From contig NZ_PQIA01000009.1 in NCBI RefSeq assembly GCF_003385235.1, positions 1-64,000 on the forward strand: 64,000 nucleotides of DNA, given 5' to 3'. This stretch comes from Amycolatopsis circi (GTDB lineage Bacteria > Actinomycetota > Actinomycetes > Mycobacteriales > Pseudonocardiaceae). This document shows positions 1-8,244 of the stretch, in pieces (position 1 is the stretch's first letter; every line of letters starts with the position of its first letter). The notes under the pieces were generated by a model. It searched no databases. It was not told the origin of the DNA and saw only the letters and a list, made by a program, of their open reading frames with translations. The position numbers were made by a program, and so were the translations under genes.

Positions 1-63
1 GCAGAAGACGCCATACGATGTCGTCTTCGGTCTCGTGGGTTCGGAGATGTGTATACGAGCCGG
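1..63. other. Illumina/Nextera P7 adapter contamination at contig end
   Basis: Positions 30-63 match the Nextera Read 2 transposase adapter at about 30 of 34 positions; the blocks GTCTCGTGGG and TCGGAGATGTGTATA are identical. Positions 1-19 match the P7 primer (GCAGAAGACG, CATACGA), with roughly 8-10 bases of index between them. The order P7, index, transposase end is that of a finished library molecule, so this is an artefact. A reading frame runs through it by chance, giving a false N-terminus to the next gene. Confidence 0.95.
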
Positions 64-1250
64 CGTTCGGCCCGTTCGGATCGGCGGTGCCCGCGCTCGC
101 CCCGGCCGTGCTGGTCACGCTGGTCGCGGCGGGCTGCGCGGGCACCGCCGATCCGAACGGGCCGATCGTGGTCGGCTCGGTCAACGCGCTGAGCGGACCC
201 GCCACCTTCCCGGAATCCTCCCAGGCCGCCAAGGCCGTCTTCGACGCGGCGAACGCGGCGGGCGGCGTGCACGGGCGCAAGATCGAGTACCACGCCATCG
301 ACGACAAGGGCGACCCGGCAGCAGCGGCGGCCGCCGCGCGCGAAATCGTCGGCGGCGATCAGGCGGTGGCGCTGGTCGGTTCTTCCAGCCTCATCGAGTG
401 CCAGATCAACGCCAAGTACTACCAGCAGGAGAAGGTGCTTTCCATCTCCGGCATCGGCGTCGACCCGTCATGCTTCACCAGCCCGAACATCGGGCCGGCC
501 AACGTCGGGCCGTTCCACGACATGACGCTGACCCTGCTGTACGGCTCGGAAGTACTGCACCTGCAGGACATGTGCGCGCTGCTGGAAATCGCCGGGAACA
601 CGTTGCCATACTACCGCGCCGCCATCGACGAATGGTCGAAAATCACCGGCAAGAAACTGAAGTACGTCGACGCGACCGTGCCCTACAACGGTTCCGACTA
701 CACGCCCTACATCGTCAAGGCTCGCGCGGCCGGCTGCAAAGCGGTGACGGTCAACCCCGTCGAGCCGGACTCGATCGGCCAGCTGAAAGCCGCGCAGGCA
801 CAGGGTTGGAAAGATGTGACCTGGCTGCTGCTCACGAGTGTCTACAGTGAACAGTACGCGAAGGCCGTTTCCGACGCGGGCAAGGGCGTTTACGTCCCCG
901 CCGAGTTCTACCCGTTCACCGACCCGTCGAGCCCGCGCACCAAGGAGTGGCGGGATCTCATGACCCGCAACAACATTCCGCTGACCTCGTTCAGCCAGGG
1001 CGGCTACCTCGCGGCGAAATACTTCCTGCAGGTGCTGAACGGCATGCAGGGCGACATCACGCGGGAATCGGTGACGAAGGCGCTGCGGGAGATGAAACCG
1101 ATCACCGATCCGATGGTCGGCACGCCGTACGTGTTCGGCCCCGGGCAGACCCACCACGACAACATCGCGGGCTGGCCGGTGAAGCTCGCGACGGGCACGA
1201 ACCGGTGGGAGATCTCCGGTACCGACTGGCTGCGGATTCCGCGGCGCTAG
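63..1250 (+). CDS. Branched-chain amino acid-type ABC transporter substrate-binding lipoprotein, 5' partial
   Basis: A type I periplasmic-binding-fold protein of the LivK/Peripla_BP_6 family, which should capture a small substrate outside the membrane for the permease encoded next. The hydrophobic stretch AVLVTLVAAGC, with lipobox Cys at 135-137, marks a lipoprotein signal peptide, and about 370 residues follow the Cys. The mature protein opens with IVVGSVNALSGP, typical of the family. The true start and the positively charged n-region are lost because the contig begins in adapter; in-frame starts upstream of 63 are artefacts. It is the first gene of a liv-type operon, 31 bases before the permease gene. 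The substrate is unknown; family members also bind amides, urea and aromatic compounds. Confidence 0.88.
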   Translation, partial: AFGPFGSAVPALAPAVLVTLVAAGCAGTADPNGPIVVGSVNALSGPATFPESSQAAKAVFDAANAAGGVHGRKIEYHAIDDKGDPAAAAAAAREIVGGDQAVALVGSSSLIECQINAKYYQQEKVLSISGIGVDPSCFTSPNIGPANVGPFHDMTLTLLYGSEVLHLQDMCALLEIAGNTLPYYRAAIDEWSKITGKKLKYVDATVPYNGSDYTPYIVKARAAGCKAVTVNPVEPDSIGQLKAAQAQGWKDVTWLLLTSVYSEQYAKAVSDAGKGVYVPAEFYPFTDPSSPRTKEWRDLMTRNNIPLTSFSQGGYLAAKYFLQVLNGMQGDITRESVTKALREMKPITDPMVGTPYVFGPGQTHHDNIAGWPVKLATGTNRWEISGTDWLRIPRR

Positions 1251-1281
1251 CCCGATCCACTCTGGACAGAGGAGAACTGCA

Positions 1282-2142
1282 ATGGTGCAGGGAGCGCTGG
1301 CCGGGCTGGCCGCCGGCGGGCTTTACGCGGTGCTGGCGGTGTGCCTGACGTTGATGTCGCGACTGGTCCGCGTCGTCAACTTCGCCCAGGCGGCCACCGG
1401 CATGTTCGGCAGTTACGTCGGGGTGGCCCTGTCCGTCCACGGTGGACTGCCGGAATGGCTGGCAGTGGTGCTCGGCGTGCTGCTGGGCGGGTTGCTGAGC
1501 GTGCTGATCGGCTGGGTCGTGTCGACCTGGCTGGCCGAAGCAGGCACCGGCACCCGCTCGGCCGTGACTGTCGCGGTATTGCTGCTGTTGATTTCGCTGT
1601 CGTTCATCTTGTTCGGCAACAAACCGCAGCCGTTCCAGGCGTTGCTGGCCGGTCCGGCCTTCACCGTCGGCGGCGTGGTGATCAGCCAGGTGACCGTCGT
1701 GACGGTCGCGCTGGCGGTGGTGATCGCCTTCGCCGCGCGGCTGATCCTGACAAAGACGCCCGTTGGTATCTCACTGCGCGCTTTGTCGGAACGCCCGACG
1801 ACAGCTGAGCTGTTAGGCATCCCCGCGAAACGGCTCAGTGCCGCGGTCTGGGGCGCCACCGGCCTGATCAGCACCATCATCATCGTGATCGTCGCACCGT
1901 CCCAGTCGAACGACGCCACGTCGCTGGCCATGCTGGTCGTGCCCGCCGCGGCGGCGGCCCTGCTCGGCGGGTTCCGCCGGCTGGACCTCGCCGTCGTCGG
2001 CGGTCTGGTGCTCGGCATGCTGCAGGGCGCGCTCGCGCAGGTCGACCAGCTTTCGGTAGTGCGGAATTTCGTCCCGTTCCTGGCCATCGTCGGCCTGCTC
2101 GTGTGGTCTCAGCGCAAGGAGGTGTGGGATGCAGCTCGCTGA
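1282..2142 (+). CDS. Branched-chain amino acid-type ABC permease (LivH-like)
   Basis: A 286-residue integral membrane protein of the BPD_transp_2 family. It opens with VQGALAGLAAGGLYAVLAV, the usual LivH N-terminus, and has about eight hydrophobic segments. It should form the translocation channel with the LivM part of the next protein. A GAGGAG Shine-Dalgarno lies eight bases before the ATG, which supports this start. The last 14 bases overlap the next gene, so the two are translationally coupled. Nothing is missing compared with the family. Confidence 0.9.
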   Translation: MVQGALAGLAAGGLYAVLAVCLTLMSRLVRVVNFAQAATGMFGSYVGVALSVHGGLPEWLAVVLGVLLGGLLSVLIGWVVSTWLAEAGTGTRSAVTVAVLLLLISLSFILFGNKPQPFQALLAGPAFTVGGVVISQVTVVTVALAVVIAFAARLILTKTPVGISLRALSERPTTAELLGIPAKRLSAAVWGATGLISTIIIVIVAPSQSNDATSLAMLVVPAAAAALLGGFRRLDLAVVGGLVLGMLQGALAQVDQLSVVRNFVPFLAIVGLLVWSQRKEVWDAAR

Positions 2143-3847
2143 CCGGGGCGCAGTGTCCCGCTTCGGAACCCCACTGGTCGTCGCGGTGGTCGCGGTTCTG
2201 GTCGGAATCGGCCTGACCGTCGGCCTCAACGGCTACTTCGCCTACCTCGGCGTGAGCGTCGTAGTAGCCGCCATCGCCCTGCTCGGCCTGGGCGTCGTCA
2301 CCGGCAGCGCTGGCATGATCTCGTTGTGCCAGCTGACTTTCGGTGCGATCGGCGCGTGGGTCGTCTCCGCGCTGAACGTCGCCGACGCTCCCGGCGGCTT
2401 CCTCTTCTGGCTCCTGCTGGGCGGTCTCGCGGCAGGCGTCGTCGGTGTCCTTATTGGACTTCCGGCGCTGCGTCTGCGCGGGATCAACCTGGCGGTGGTG
2501 ACGCTCGGTCTGGCCGCGGCCGCCGACGTCACTCTGGTGGAAATCCAGTTCCCCGGCACCACTGACGGCGTGTCGGTGGATCGTCCGTCCTTGGTCGCCG
2601 ACGACAACGCGTACTTCCTGCTCTGCGTCATCGTTCTGATCGTCTGCGCGTTGCTCGTGCACTTCCTCCGGCGCGGTCCGTGGGGCAGCAGCTGGGCCGC
2701 GGTAGCGTTCTCCGAGCGCGGCACCGCTGCAGCCGGGGCCAGTGTCCGTACTGCGAAACTCTCGGCTTTCGCGGTCAGCGCCACCCTGGGCGGCATCAGC
2801 GGCGGTCTGCTCACCGCGCAGGTCGGGTTCGCGTTCCCGACAAGTTTCGCCCCGATGCAGTCGCTGGCGTTGTACGTCCTCGCCATCATGTCCGGTGCAC
2901 ACCTGATTGATATGGCAGTGTTCGGCGCTGTCCTCTGGGTTGCCGTACCAGAGCTGTTGAAGCGATGGGGAGTCCCGCAAGACTGGGGTTACGTGATCTT
3001 CGGCTTGCTGGGCATCCAAGCTCTGGCTGGCCGCGGCAACCTGGGTACCGCGATCCGTGAACTGTGGCGTCGCCGTTCGAGGGCCAGCGCCGGAGTCCAG
3101 ATCACCGCACTGGGCGAAGAACCTCCGCGCCTGCCACCCGGTGAGCCGGTGCTCGTGGTCCGCGGACTGAGCGTCACCTTCGGCCAAGTCAAAGCACTGT
3201 CCGGAGTGGACTTAGCCGTCCCGAAGGGCGGAGTGCTAGGCGTGATCGGGCCGAACGGTGCCGGAAAGTCCACTTTGGTCGACGCGATCAGCGGCTTCCT
3301 GCCCCAAGCCGAGGGAACCGTCGAGCTAGCCGACCGTCCGCTCACCGGCAACCCCACGCAACGAGCCCGCTCCGGTCTCCGCCGAACGTTCCAGCAAGAC
3401 CGGGTCCCGTCGGGCTTGACCATCGAGGCGTACGTCCGCTTCGTAGCTCGCCGTCGCCCGCCCGCCGCCGAAGTCGCTGCAGCGCTGGAGTTTTTCGGCT
3501 GTCCGCCAGCCGCAACGCCGCTGGACCGGGTCGACGTGGGCGCGCGCCGGTTGGTCGAAGTCGTCGGCCACCTCATGGCAAAGCCCCAGGTGCTGCTCCT
3601 GGACGAACCAGCGGCGGGCCTTCCGCACGAGGAGCACGTGGCCTTCGGCGAACGCCTGCGTCAGGTTCCGGCCAGGTTCGGCGTCTCGGTGCTGATCATC
3701 GAACACGACCTCGACCTGGTCCGGTCGGTCTGCGACACCCTGACCGTGCTCGACTTCGGCGAGGTGCTGGCGAGCGGTCCGCAAGCAGAGGTACTGGCCG
3801 ATCCGGCGGTGCTGAAGGCATACCTGGGCGAAACGGAGATGCTGTGA
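2129..3847 (+). CDS. LivM-LivG fusion: ABC permease with C-terminal ATPase
   Basis: A 572-residue fusion. Residues ~1-300 are a LivM-type permease with many hydrophobic segments; residues ~335-572 are a LivG-type ATPase. Walker A is GPNGAGKS at 374-381 and Walker B is LLLDEP with Asp492 and Glu493, followed by the switch His in IIEHDLDLV. The ABC signature is degenerate: the place where LivG proteins have LSYGQ or LSGGQ reads VDVGARRLVEV. One of the two composite ATPase sites may therefore be weak, as in some asymmetric ABC dimers (inference). Fusion of these two subunits occurs in some actinobacteria. The gene overlaps livH by 14 bases and the next ATPase gene by four (GTGA). Confidence 0.9.
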   Translation: MQLADRGAVSRFGTPLVVAVVAVLVGIGLTVGLNGYFAYLGVSVVVAAIALLGLGVVTGSAGMISLCQLTFGAIGAWVVSALNVADAPGGFLFWLLLGGLAAGVVGVLIGLPALRLRGINLAVVTLGLAAAADVTLVEIQFPGTTDGVSVDRPSLVADDNAYFLLCVIVLIVCALLVHFLRRGPWGSSWAAVAFSERGTAAAGASVRTAKLSAFAVSATLGGISGGLLTAQVGFAFPTSFAPMQSLALYVLAIMSGAHLIDMAVFGAVLWVAVPELLKRWGVPQDWGYVIFGLLGIQALAGRGNLGTAIRELWRRRSRASAGVQITALGEEPPRLPPGEPVLVVRGLSVTFGQVKALSGVDLAVPKGGVLGVIGPNGAGKSTLVDAISGFLPQAEGTVELADRPLTGNPTQRARSGLRRTFQQDRVPSGLTIEAYVRFVARRRPPAAEVAAALEFFGCPPAATPLDRVDVGARRLVEVVGHLMAKPQVLLLDEPAAGLPHEEHVAFGERLRQVPARFGVSVLIIEHDLDLVRSVCDTLTVLDFGEVLASGPQAEVLADPAVLKAYLGETEML

Positions 3848-4539
3848 GCACGCTGCGAATCGAGAACCTGACCGTCACACGCGGCGCGGGCCCAGTCATC
3901 GCCGACGTCGGCCTGACGCTGGAACCGGGCAAGATCACCGCCCTCGTCGGCCCGAACGGTGCGGGCAAGACCAGCCTGCTGGAAGCGTTGTCCGGCGTGA
4001 TCCCCGCGGCGTCCGGGACTATCCACGTTGGACACACGGACGTCACCAAGCACTCCCGGGTGTCCAGAGCGCGGCTCGGACTGGCGCATGTGGAACAGGG
4101 ACGGGCGGTCTTCGCCAGCCTGACCGTCCTGGAAAACCTCCGCCTGACCGCCAAAACCCCCGCCGGGGTCGACGAAGTCCTGGCGCTCTTCCCAGAACTG
4201 GAGAAACGCAAGAACTCGCCCGCCGCCCTGCTGTCCGGCGGCGAGCAGCAGATGGTGGTGCTGGGCCGGGCCTTCGCGGCGAAGCCCAAATTCCTGCTTA
4301 TCGACGAGATGTCCCTGGGTCTGGCACCCGCCGTCTTCACCAGACTTCTCCCGGCAGTAACCGAGTTCGCCAACGCGGGCGCGGCGATCCTTCTGGTGGA
4401 ACAGTTCACCCACCTGGCGCTGAAAGTCGCACAGGAAGCCCTGGTCGTCTCCTCGGGCAAGGTCACCTACACCGGCGAGTCGCAGCCGCTGCTGGACAAC
4501 CCGGGCACCTTGCACCAGGCGTACCTGGGCACCAACTGA
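3844..4539 (+). CDS. ABC transporter ATPase (LivF-like)
   Basis: A 231-residue ATPase, the second nucleotide-binding subunit of the liv-type importer. It has a complete set of motifs: Walker A GPNGAGKT, signature LSGGEQQ, Walker B FLLIDEMSLGLAP and switch His replaced by Gln in LLVEQ, which is normal for LivF. The GTG start overlaps the upstream stop (GTGA), so it is translationally coupled. Its intact signature contrasts with the degenerate one in the fused partner. It is the last gene of the operon and is followed at once by a strong hairpin. Confidence 0.92.
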   Translation: MSTLRIENLTVTRGAGPVIADVGLTLEPGKITALVGPNGAGKTSLLEALSGVIPAASGTIHVGHTDVTKHSRVSRARLGLAHVEQGRAVFASLTVLENLRLTAKTPAGVDEVLALFPELEKRKNSPAALLSGGEQQMVVLGRAFAAKPKFLLIDEMSLGLAPAVFTRLLPAVTEFANAGAAILLVEQFTHLALKVAQEALVVSSGKVTYTGESQPLLDNPGTLHQAYLGTN

Positions 4540-4540
4540 C

Positions 4541-4581
4541 CCGGGGCGTGGGCGTTCCGCGGTGGAACGCCCACGCCCCGG
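4541..4581. terminator. Bidirectional terminator hairpin
   Basis: An exact 18-bp inverted repeat (CCGGGGCGTGGGCGTTCC and its complement) with a five-base loop lies between the convergent livF-like gene and the SnoaL-like gene, one base after the livF stop and four bases before the other. There is no U-tract, as is common for actinobacterial terminators. Confidence 0.85.
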
Positions 4582-4585
4582 CCGT

Positions 4586-4924
4586 TCAGCCTTCGCGGAT
4601 GGTCATCTTGGCGAGCCGGTCGCCGTCGACGTCGAAGACGAACTTCGACCGTCCGTTGGCGTGCTTGCTGCGCCAATCCCCGACAACGGTGACGGTGCCG
4701 CCGTCGTCGCCGGAGACCGTGACCTCCTCCGGGGTCAGGACGCCGCGCGAGCCGATGAACTCGACGTCGCTCCAGCCCTTGATCTCGGCGCGTCCGGTGA
4801 ACGACCGGCCCCAGTCGTCCACGACGCCGTTTTCGGTGAACGCGTCGAGGAACGCGGCGTCGTCGTGCCGGTTGACCGCGTCGACGAACGACGCCACCGG
4901 TTCCGGAATCTCCACTTCGGACAT
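4586..4924 (-). CDS. SnoaL-like/NTF2-fold protein
   Basis: A 112-residue protein with the NTF2/SnoaL pattern: VASFVDAVNRHDDAAFLDAF, then a -DDWGR- segment and GRAEIKGW. This cone-shaped fold is used by small isomerases, hydrolases and binding proteins, and the substrate cannot be told from sequence. I chose the ATG at 4924, where family similarity begins; an upstream in-frame start at 5005 would overlap the SDR. It lies 29 bases downstream of the SDR on the same strand, so the two are probably co-transcribed from the operator region at 5743. Confidence 0.8.
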   Translation of the reverse strand: MSEVEIPEPVASFVDAVNRHDDAAFLDAFTENGVVDDWGRSFTGRAEIKGWSDVEFIGSRGVLTPEEVTVSGDDGGTVTVVGDWRSKHANGRSKFVFDVDGDRLAKMTIREG

Positions 4925-4953
4925 TGCGTTTCCCTTGCTGTCGTAGGTGAAAC

Positions 4954-5709
4954 TCAGCGGGTGGTGTAACCGCCGTTGGCGAAGACAGTCTGCCCGGTGA
5001 TCCACCAGCCGGACGTCGCGAGGAACGACACGATCGGGGCGATGTCCTCGATCTTGGTCAGCTGCCCGCCCATCGCCTGCGACTTGTGGAATTCCACCCG
5101 TTCCGGGGTTTCCTGGCCGTAGAAGAACGGCGTGTCCATCGGGCCGGGCCCGACCGCGGTGACCGAGATCCCGCGCGGGGCGAATTCCTTGGCCGCGGCG
5201 CGGGTGAAGTGCTCTACCGGGCTCTTGCCGCCGGCGTAGGTCGAGTACCCGTCGGTGAACGCCGCGAGCAGGCTGGTCACGATGGTGATGATCTTGCCGC
5301 CGTCGGCGACGTTCTTGCCCGCTTCTTTGATGAAGAAGTACGCGGCCTTCGAGTTGATGTCGAACATCGAGTCGTACTCGTCCTCGGTGGTCTCGACGAT
5401 CGGCTTGCGCAGCACCTTGCCCACCGTGTTCACCGCGACGTCGATCTTCCCGAGCGCGGCCTCGGCGTCCGCGAACAACTTCGCCACGTTCGCCGGGACG
5501 GTCAGGTCGCCGGTGAGGACGACGCCCTTGCCGCCCGCCTCCTCGACCGCGGCGAGAGTCTCCTCCGCCCGCGGACGGGTCGACTCGGAGTTGTAGTGGA
5601 TCGCGACGTTCGCGCCGGCCTGCGCGGCCTGCCTGCTGATGAGCCCGCCCAGGTTCTTCGCCCCGGCGGCGACCAGGACGTTCTTGCCCTTGAGGGTGTG
5701 GTCGGTCAT
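4954..5709 (-). CDS. Short-chain dehydrogenase/reductase (SDR)
   Basis: A 251-residue classical SDR that should bind NAD(P)H and reduce a carbonyl or oxidise an alcohol. The Rossmann glycine motif is variant (AAGAKNLGG at ~15-22 in place of TGxxxGxG), as in some enoyl- or 3-oxoacyl-reductase-like members. Catalytic Ser146, Tyr158 and Lys162 (YAGGK) are present. A strong GGAGGGG Shine-Dalgarno precedes the ATG. It is divergent from a TetR gene, with a perfect palindrome in the 70-base gap, so it is the likely target of that repressor. Its substrate is unknown. Confidence 0.88.
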   Translation of the reverse strand: MTDHTLKGKNVLVAAGAKNLGGLISRQAAQAGANVAIHYNSESTRPRAEETLAAVEEAGGKGVVLTGDLTVPANVAKLFADAEAALGKIDVAVNTVGKVLRKPIVETTEDEYDSMFDINSKAAYFFIKEAGKNVADGGKIITIVTSLLAAFTDGYSTYAGGKSPVEHFTRAAAKEFAPRGISVTAVGPGPMDTPFFYGQETPERVEFHKSQAMGGQLTKIEDIAPIVSFLATSGWWITGQTVFANGGYTTR

Positions 5710-5742
5710 GAGGACCCCTCCATCTCTTTATCGCTGATATGC

Positions 5743-5759
5743 GTCACTGTATCAGTGAC
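5743..5759. promoter_or_regulatory. Palindromic operator between SDR and TetR genes
   Basis: GTCACTG-TAT-CAGTGAC is a perfect 7+3+7 palindrome in the only gap between divergent SDR and TetR genes. It lies just upstream of a possible TACCAT -10 box (5768-5773) for the TetR gene. Its placement and symmetry fit the TetR dimer's own operator. Confidence 0.72.
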
Positions 5760-5779
5760 ACAGCGGCTACCATAGCGGT

Positions 5780-6466
5780 GTGACACAGATTGCGAACGCG
5801 GATACACGGACCCGGCTCTTGGACGCCGCCGCCGAGCAGGTCGCCGCGACGCCGGGCGAGGACATCTCGCTGCGCGCGATCTGCGCCCAAGCCGGCGTGA
5901 AAATGCCGACGCTGTACCACTTCTTCGGCAGCAAACAGGGCCTGCTGGACGCGGTCGTCGAGCGCGGTTTCGACCTGTACCTGGCGGAAAAAGGCGCGCA
6001 CGAGCCGTCCGGCGACCCGATCCAGGACCTGCGCGACGGCTGGGACGCCCACGTCGCCTTCGGGATCGCGAACCCCGGCTTCTACACGCTCATGTACGGC
6101 CAGGTCCACCCCGGCCACGCCCCCGCGGCGCAAGAACGGCCCAGCGCGATGCTCCGAGCCCTGACGAAAGCCGCCGCCGACCAGGGACGCCTGACGGTCC
6201 CGCCGGACCAGGCAGCCGCGCACATCCTCGTGGCCAACATCGGCGTCACGCTGCGCCAGATCATCCTCGCCGAAGAGGACCGCCCGCTGTCGACGGCGGT
6301 CCGGGAAGGCGCGATCGCCGCGATCACCGGCACCGCCGCCACCGACAACCGGCACTCCGAAATCCACCGCGTACTGGAACACGCGGCCGCGAACCCGGAA
6401 ATCCTGGGCTCGGAGGAAACACAACTGCTGACCAAATGGCTGCGAAAACTGGCCGAATCAAGCTGA
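5780..6466 (+). CDS. TetR/AcrR family regulator
   Basis: A 228-residue TetR-type repressor. The N-terminal HTH is clear: TRTRLLDAAAEQVA, then LRAICAQAGVKMPTLYHFFG and KQGLLDAVV. The remainder is a helical ligand-binding domain. The GTG start lies seven bases after a TACCAT -10-like box, so the transcript may be leaderless. It probably represses the divergent SDR/SnoaL pair and itself through the palindrome at 5743-5759. The ligand is unknown. Confidence 0.88.
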   Translation: MTQIANADTRTRLLDAAAEQVAATPGEDISLRAICAQAGVKMPTLYHFFGSKQGLLDAVVERGFDLYLAEKGAHEPSGDPIQDLRDGWDAHVAFGIANPGFYTLMYGQVHPGHAPAAQERPSAMLRALTKAAADQGRLTVPPDQAAAHILVANIGVTLRQIILAEEDRPLSTAVREGAIAAITGTAATDNRHSEIHRVLEHAAANPEILGSEETQLLTKWLRKLAESS

Positions 6467-6503
6467 CCCATGCCACCGCGAACCAACCCTGGTGGGCAAT
6501 GCA

Positions 6504-6534
6504 GAAGTCCGTGAGGGGAACCCTCACGGACTTC
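6504..6534. repeat. Family A palindrome, short form
   Basis: GAAGTCCGTGAGGG is followed by loop GAA and the exact complement, a 14-bp perfect stem. It lies between the convergent TetR and SDR genes. It is the short version of a repeat seen seven times in this window, and it probably acts as a bidirectional terminator. Confidence 0.8.
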
Positions 6535-6566
6535 TCAACGGAGCAGAGATGCTCAGGCTGGGGTGC

Positions 6567-7376
6567 TTACGACCCCATCCCAGCCCGCTCGAACGCCAGC
6601 GTCGGCAGGTCGACCGCGTGCGCCCCACCATCAGCGACCAACACCGCACCGGTGATGTACGAAGACTCCGAAGACCCGAGGAACCGAACAATAGAAGCAA
6701 TTTCCTCCGGCTCGGCAGGACGCCGCAGCGGCACCTCAGCAGTCACCCGCCGATACCCCTCGTCATGCCCGCCGTCAAATCCGGCCGCCTCAGCGAACTG
6801 CTCCATTTCCCCATCCGCCATCGGAGTCCGAACCCACCCCGGGCACACCGCATTAGCCCGCACCCCGCGCGGGCCGTAATCCCGGGCAATAGACCGAGTC
6901 AACCCGATCAACGCGTGCTTGGCCACCGTGTACCCCGCGACATTGGGCCCAGCGAACAACCCGGCCAGCGAAGAAACAATAACGACCTGCCCGCCGCTCT
7001 TCACCAGCGAAGGCAATGCCGCACGGCAAAACACAAACGCACTGGACAAATTGGACCGAAGCGCGATCTCCCACTCCTCGTCCCCGGTGTCCACCACCGA
7101 AGACAGCCCATGCCCGCCGGCATTAGCCACGATCACGTCCAGCCGCCCGTACTTCTCGAGAATCTCCGCGATCGCCGCCTCCGCGTCCTCGCGAACGCTG
7201 GCGTCACAGGCGATCACGTGCGCGCCGGTCTCCGCCGCGACCTTCTCCAGCGGTTCCCGCCGCCGGCCCAGAACCACGACCTGCGCACCTTCTCCGGCGT
7301 ACCGCCGAGCAACCGCAGCCCCAATGCCCGTCCCTCCGCCGGTAATCGCCACGACCCGCGTGTCTGCCATCGTCAT
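6567..7376 (-). CDS. SDR family oxidoreductase
   Basis: A 269-residue classical SDR with cofactor motif TGGGTGIG near residue 12, NAG motif VANAGG, catalytic Ser in IVSSLAG and active-site YTVAK. The C-terminal ITGAVLVADGG is the usual end of 3-oxoacyl-ACP-reductase-like SDRs. It starts 10 bases after the preceding SDR gene ends, so the two form an operon. The pair is divergent from the amine oxidase cluster and may handle alcohol or carbonyl products of that pathway (inference from position only). Confidence 0.88.
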   Translation of the reverse strand: MTMADTRVVAITGGGTGIGAAVARRYAGEGAQVVVLGRRREPLEKVAAETGAHVIACDASVREDAEAAIAEILEKYGRLDVIVANAGGHGLSSVVDTGDEEWEIALRSNLSSAFVFCRAALPSLVKSGGQVVIVSSLAGLFAGPNVAGYTVAKHALIGLTRSIARDYGPRGVRANAVCPGWVRTPMADGEMEQFAEAAGFDGGHDEGYRRVTAEVPLRRPAEPEEIASIVRFLGSSESSYITGAVLVADGGAHAVDLPTLAFERAGMGS

Positions 7377-7386
7377 TCCATCCCTT

Positions 7387-8103
7387 TCAAGCAGGAAACC
7401 CAGACCGAGCCGAAAAGCCGAAGTCGGCGAGCAAGGCCTGTCCGTTCACCGTCCGCGCCCGCGCGGAAGCCAGATACAACACCTGCTGGGCCACCTCCTC
7501 GGCCGCCTGCACCGGGAATCCCGGTTCGTCCAGCAGGTCCCCCAAATCCCCCCGCGCCATCGGCGTATCGACCACCGACGGGCACACGCAGTTGACCCGC
7601 ACCCCGTCGAACTCGACCGACAGCGCCCGCGTCAACGACACCACCGCGCCCTTCGACGCGCAGTAGGGCACCATCCCCGGCGCACACACGAACGCCGAAT
7701 CGCTGGCCAGGAAGACGATCGAACTCCCGGCTCCCAGCCACGGCCGCGCGTGCTTCGCGACCAGGAACTGGCCCAGCACGTTCACCGACATGACCGCGGT
7801 GAAGTCCGCGGCGCTGGTCTCCGCGAGCGGCCGTCCGACCGGCCCTGATATCCCAGCGCAGCCGACTACCACGTCAAGCCCGCCGAACGACTCCGCCACG
7901 AGCTGCACCGCCGCGGCGACCTGGTCCTCGTCGGTGAGGTCCGCCCGCGCCGCGACGACGTCGCCCGGCAACGAGGGCGGCCGGACCCGGTCGAGGACCC
8001 CGACCCGCGCGCCCTCCTCCAGGAACGCCCGCGCGCAGGCCAGTCCGATCCCGGACGCCGCCCCGGTGATCAGCACGGCCTTGCCGGAAAGGTCGAGTCG
8101 CAT
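7387..8103 (-). CDS. SDR family oxidoreductase
   Basis: An SDR of 238 residues from the ATG at 8103: cofactor motif TGAASGIG, ADL after strand 3, GCAG motif, catalytic Ser in FLASDS and active-site YCASK. The family similarity begins at MRLDLSGKAV; a TTG at 8121 with GGAAGGG upstream is an alternative start six codons earlier. It is the first gene of a two-SDR operon. A 141-base gap separates it from the divergent copper amine oxidase, and both promoters must lie there. Confidence 0.86.
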   Translation of the reverse strand: MRLDLSGKAVLITGAASGIGLACARAFLEEGARVGVLDRVRPPSLPGDVVAARADLTDEDQVAAAVQLVAESFGGLDVVVGCAGISGPVGRPLAETSAADFTAVMSVNVLGQFLVAKHARPWLGAGSSIVFLASDSAFVCAPGMVPYCASKGAVVSLTRALSVEFDGVRVNCVCPSVVDTPMARGDLGDLLDEPGFPVQAAEEVAQQVLYLASARARTVNGQALLADFGFSARSGFPA

Positions 8104-8244
8104 TCCGCAATCCTGCAGCAACGGCCCTTCCGGGGATTGGCGACGAGTGCATCCTTGTTGTCAGCGACCGCACGACCCCCGAGCCCGGCTACCGCTGCCC
8201 CCGGGCCACCGCGAACACTGCGGCGAGGAGCGCGAAGGGACACC

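Noticed and set aside
18-62. ATG at 18 as the start of the substrate-binding protein
   Set aside because: It lies inside adapter sequence. The real start is missing from the contig.
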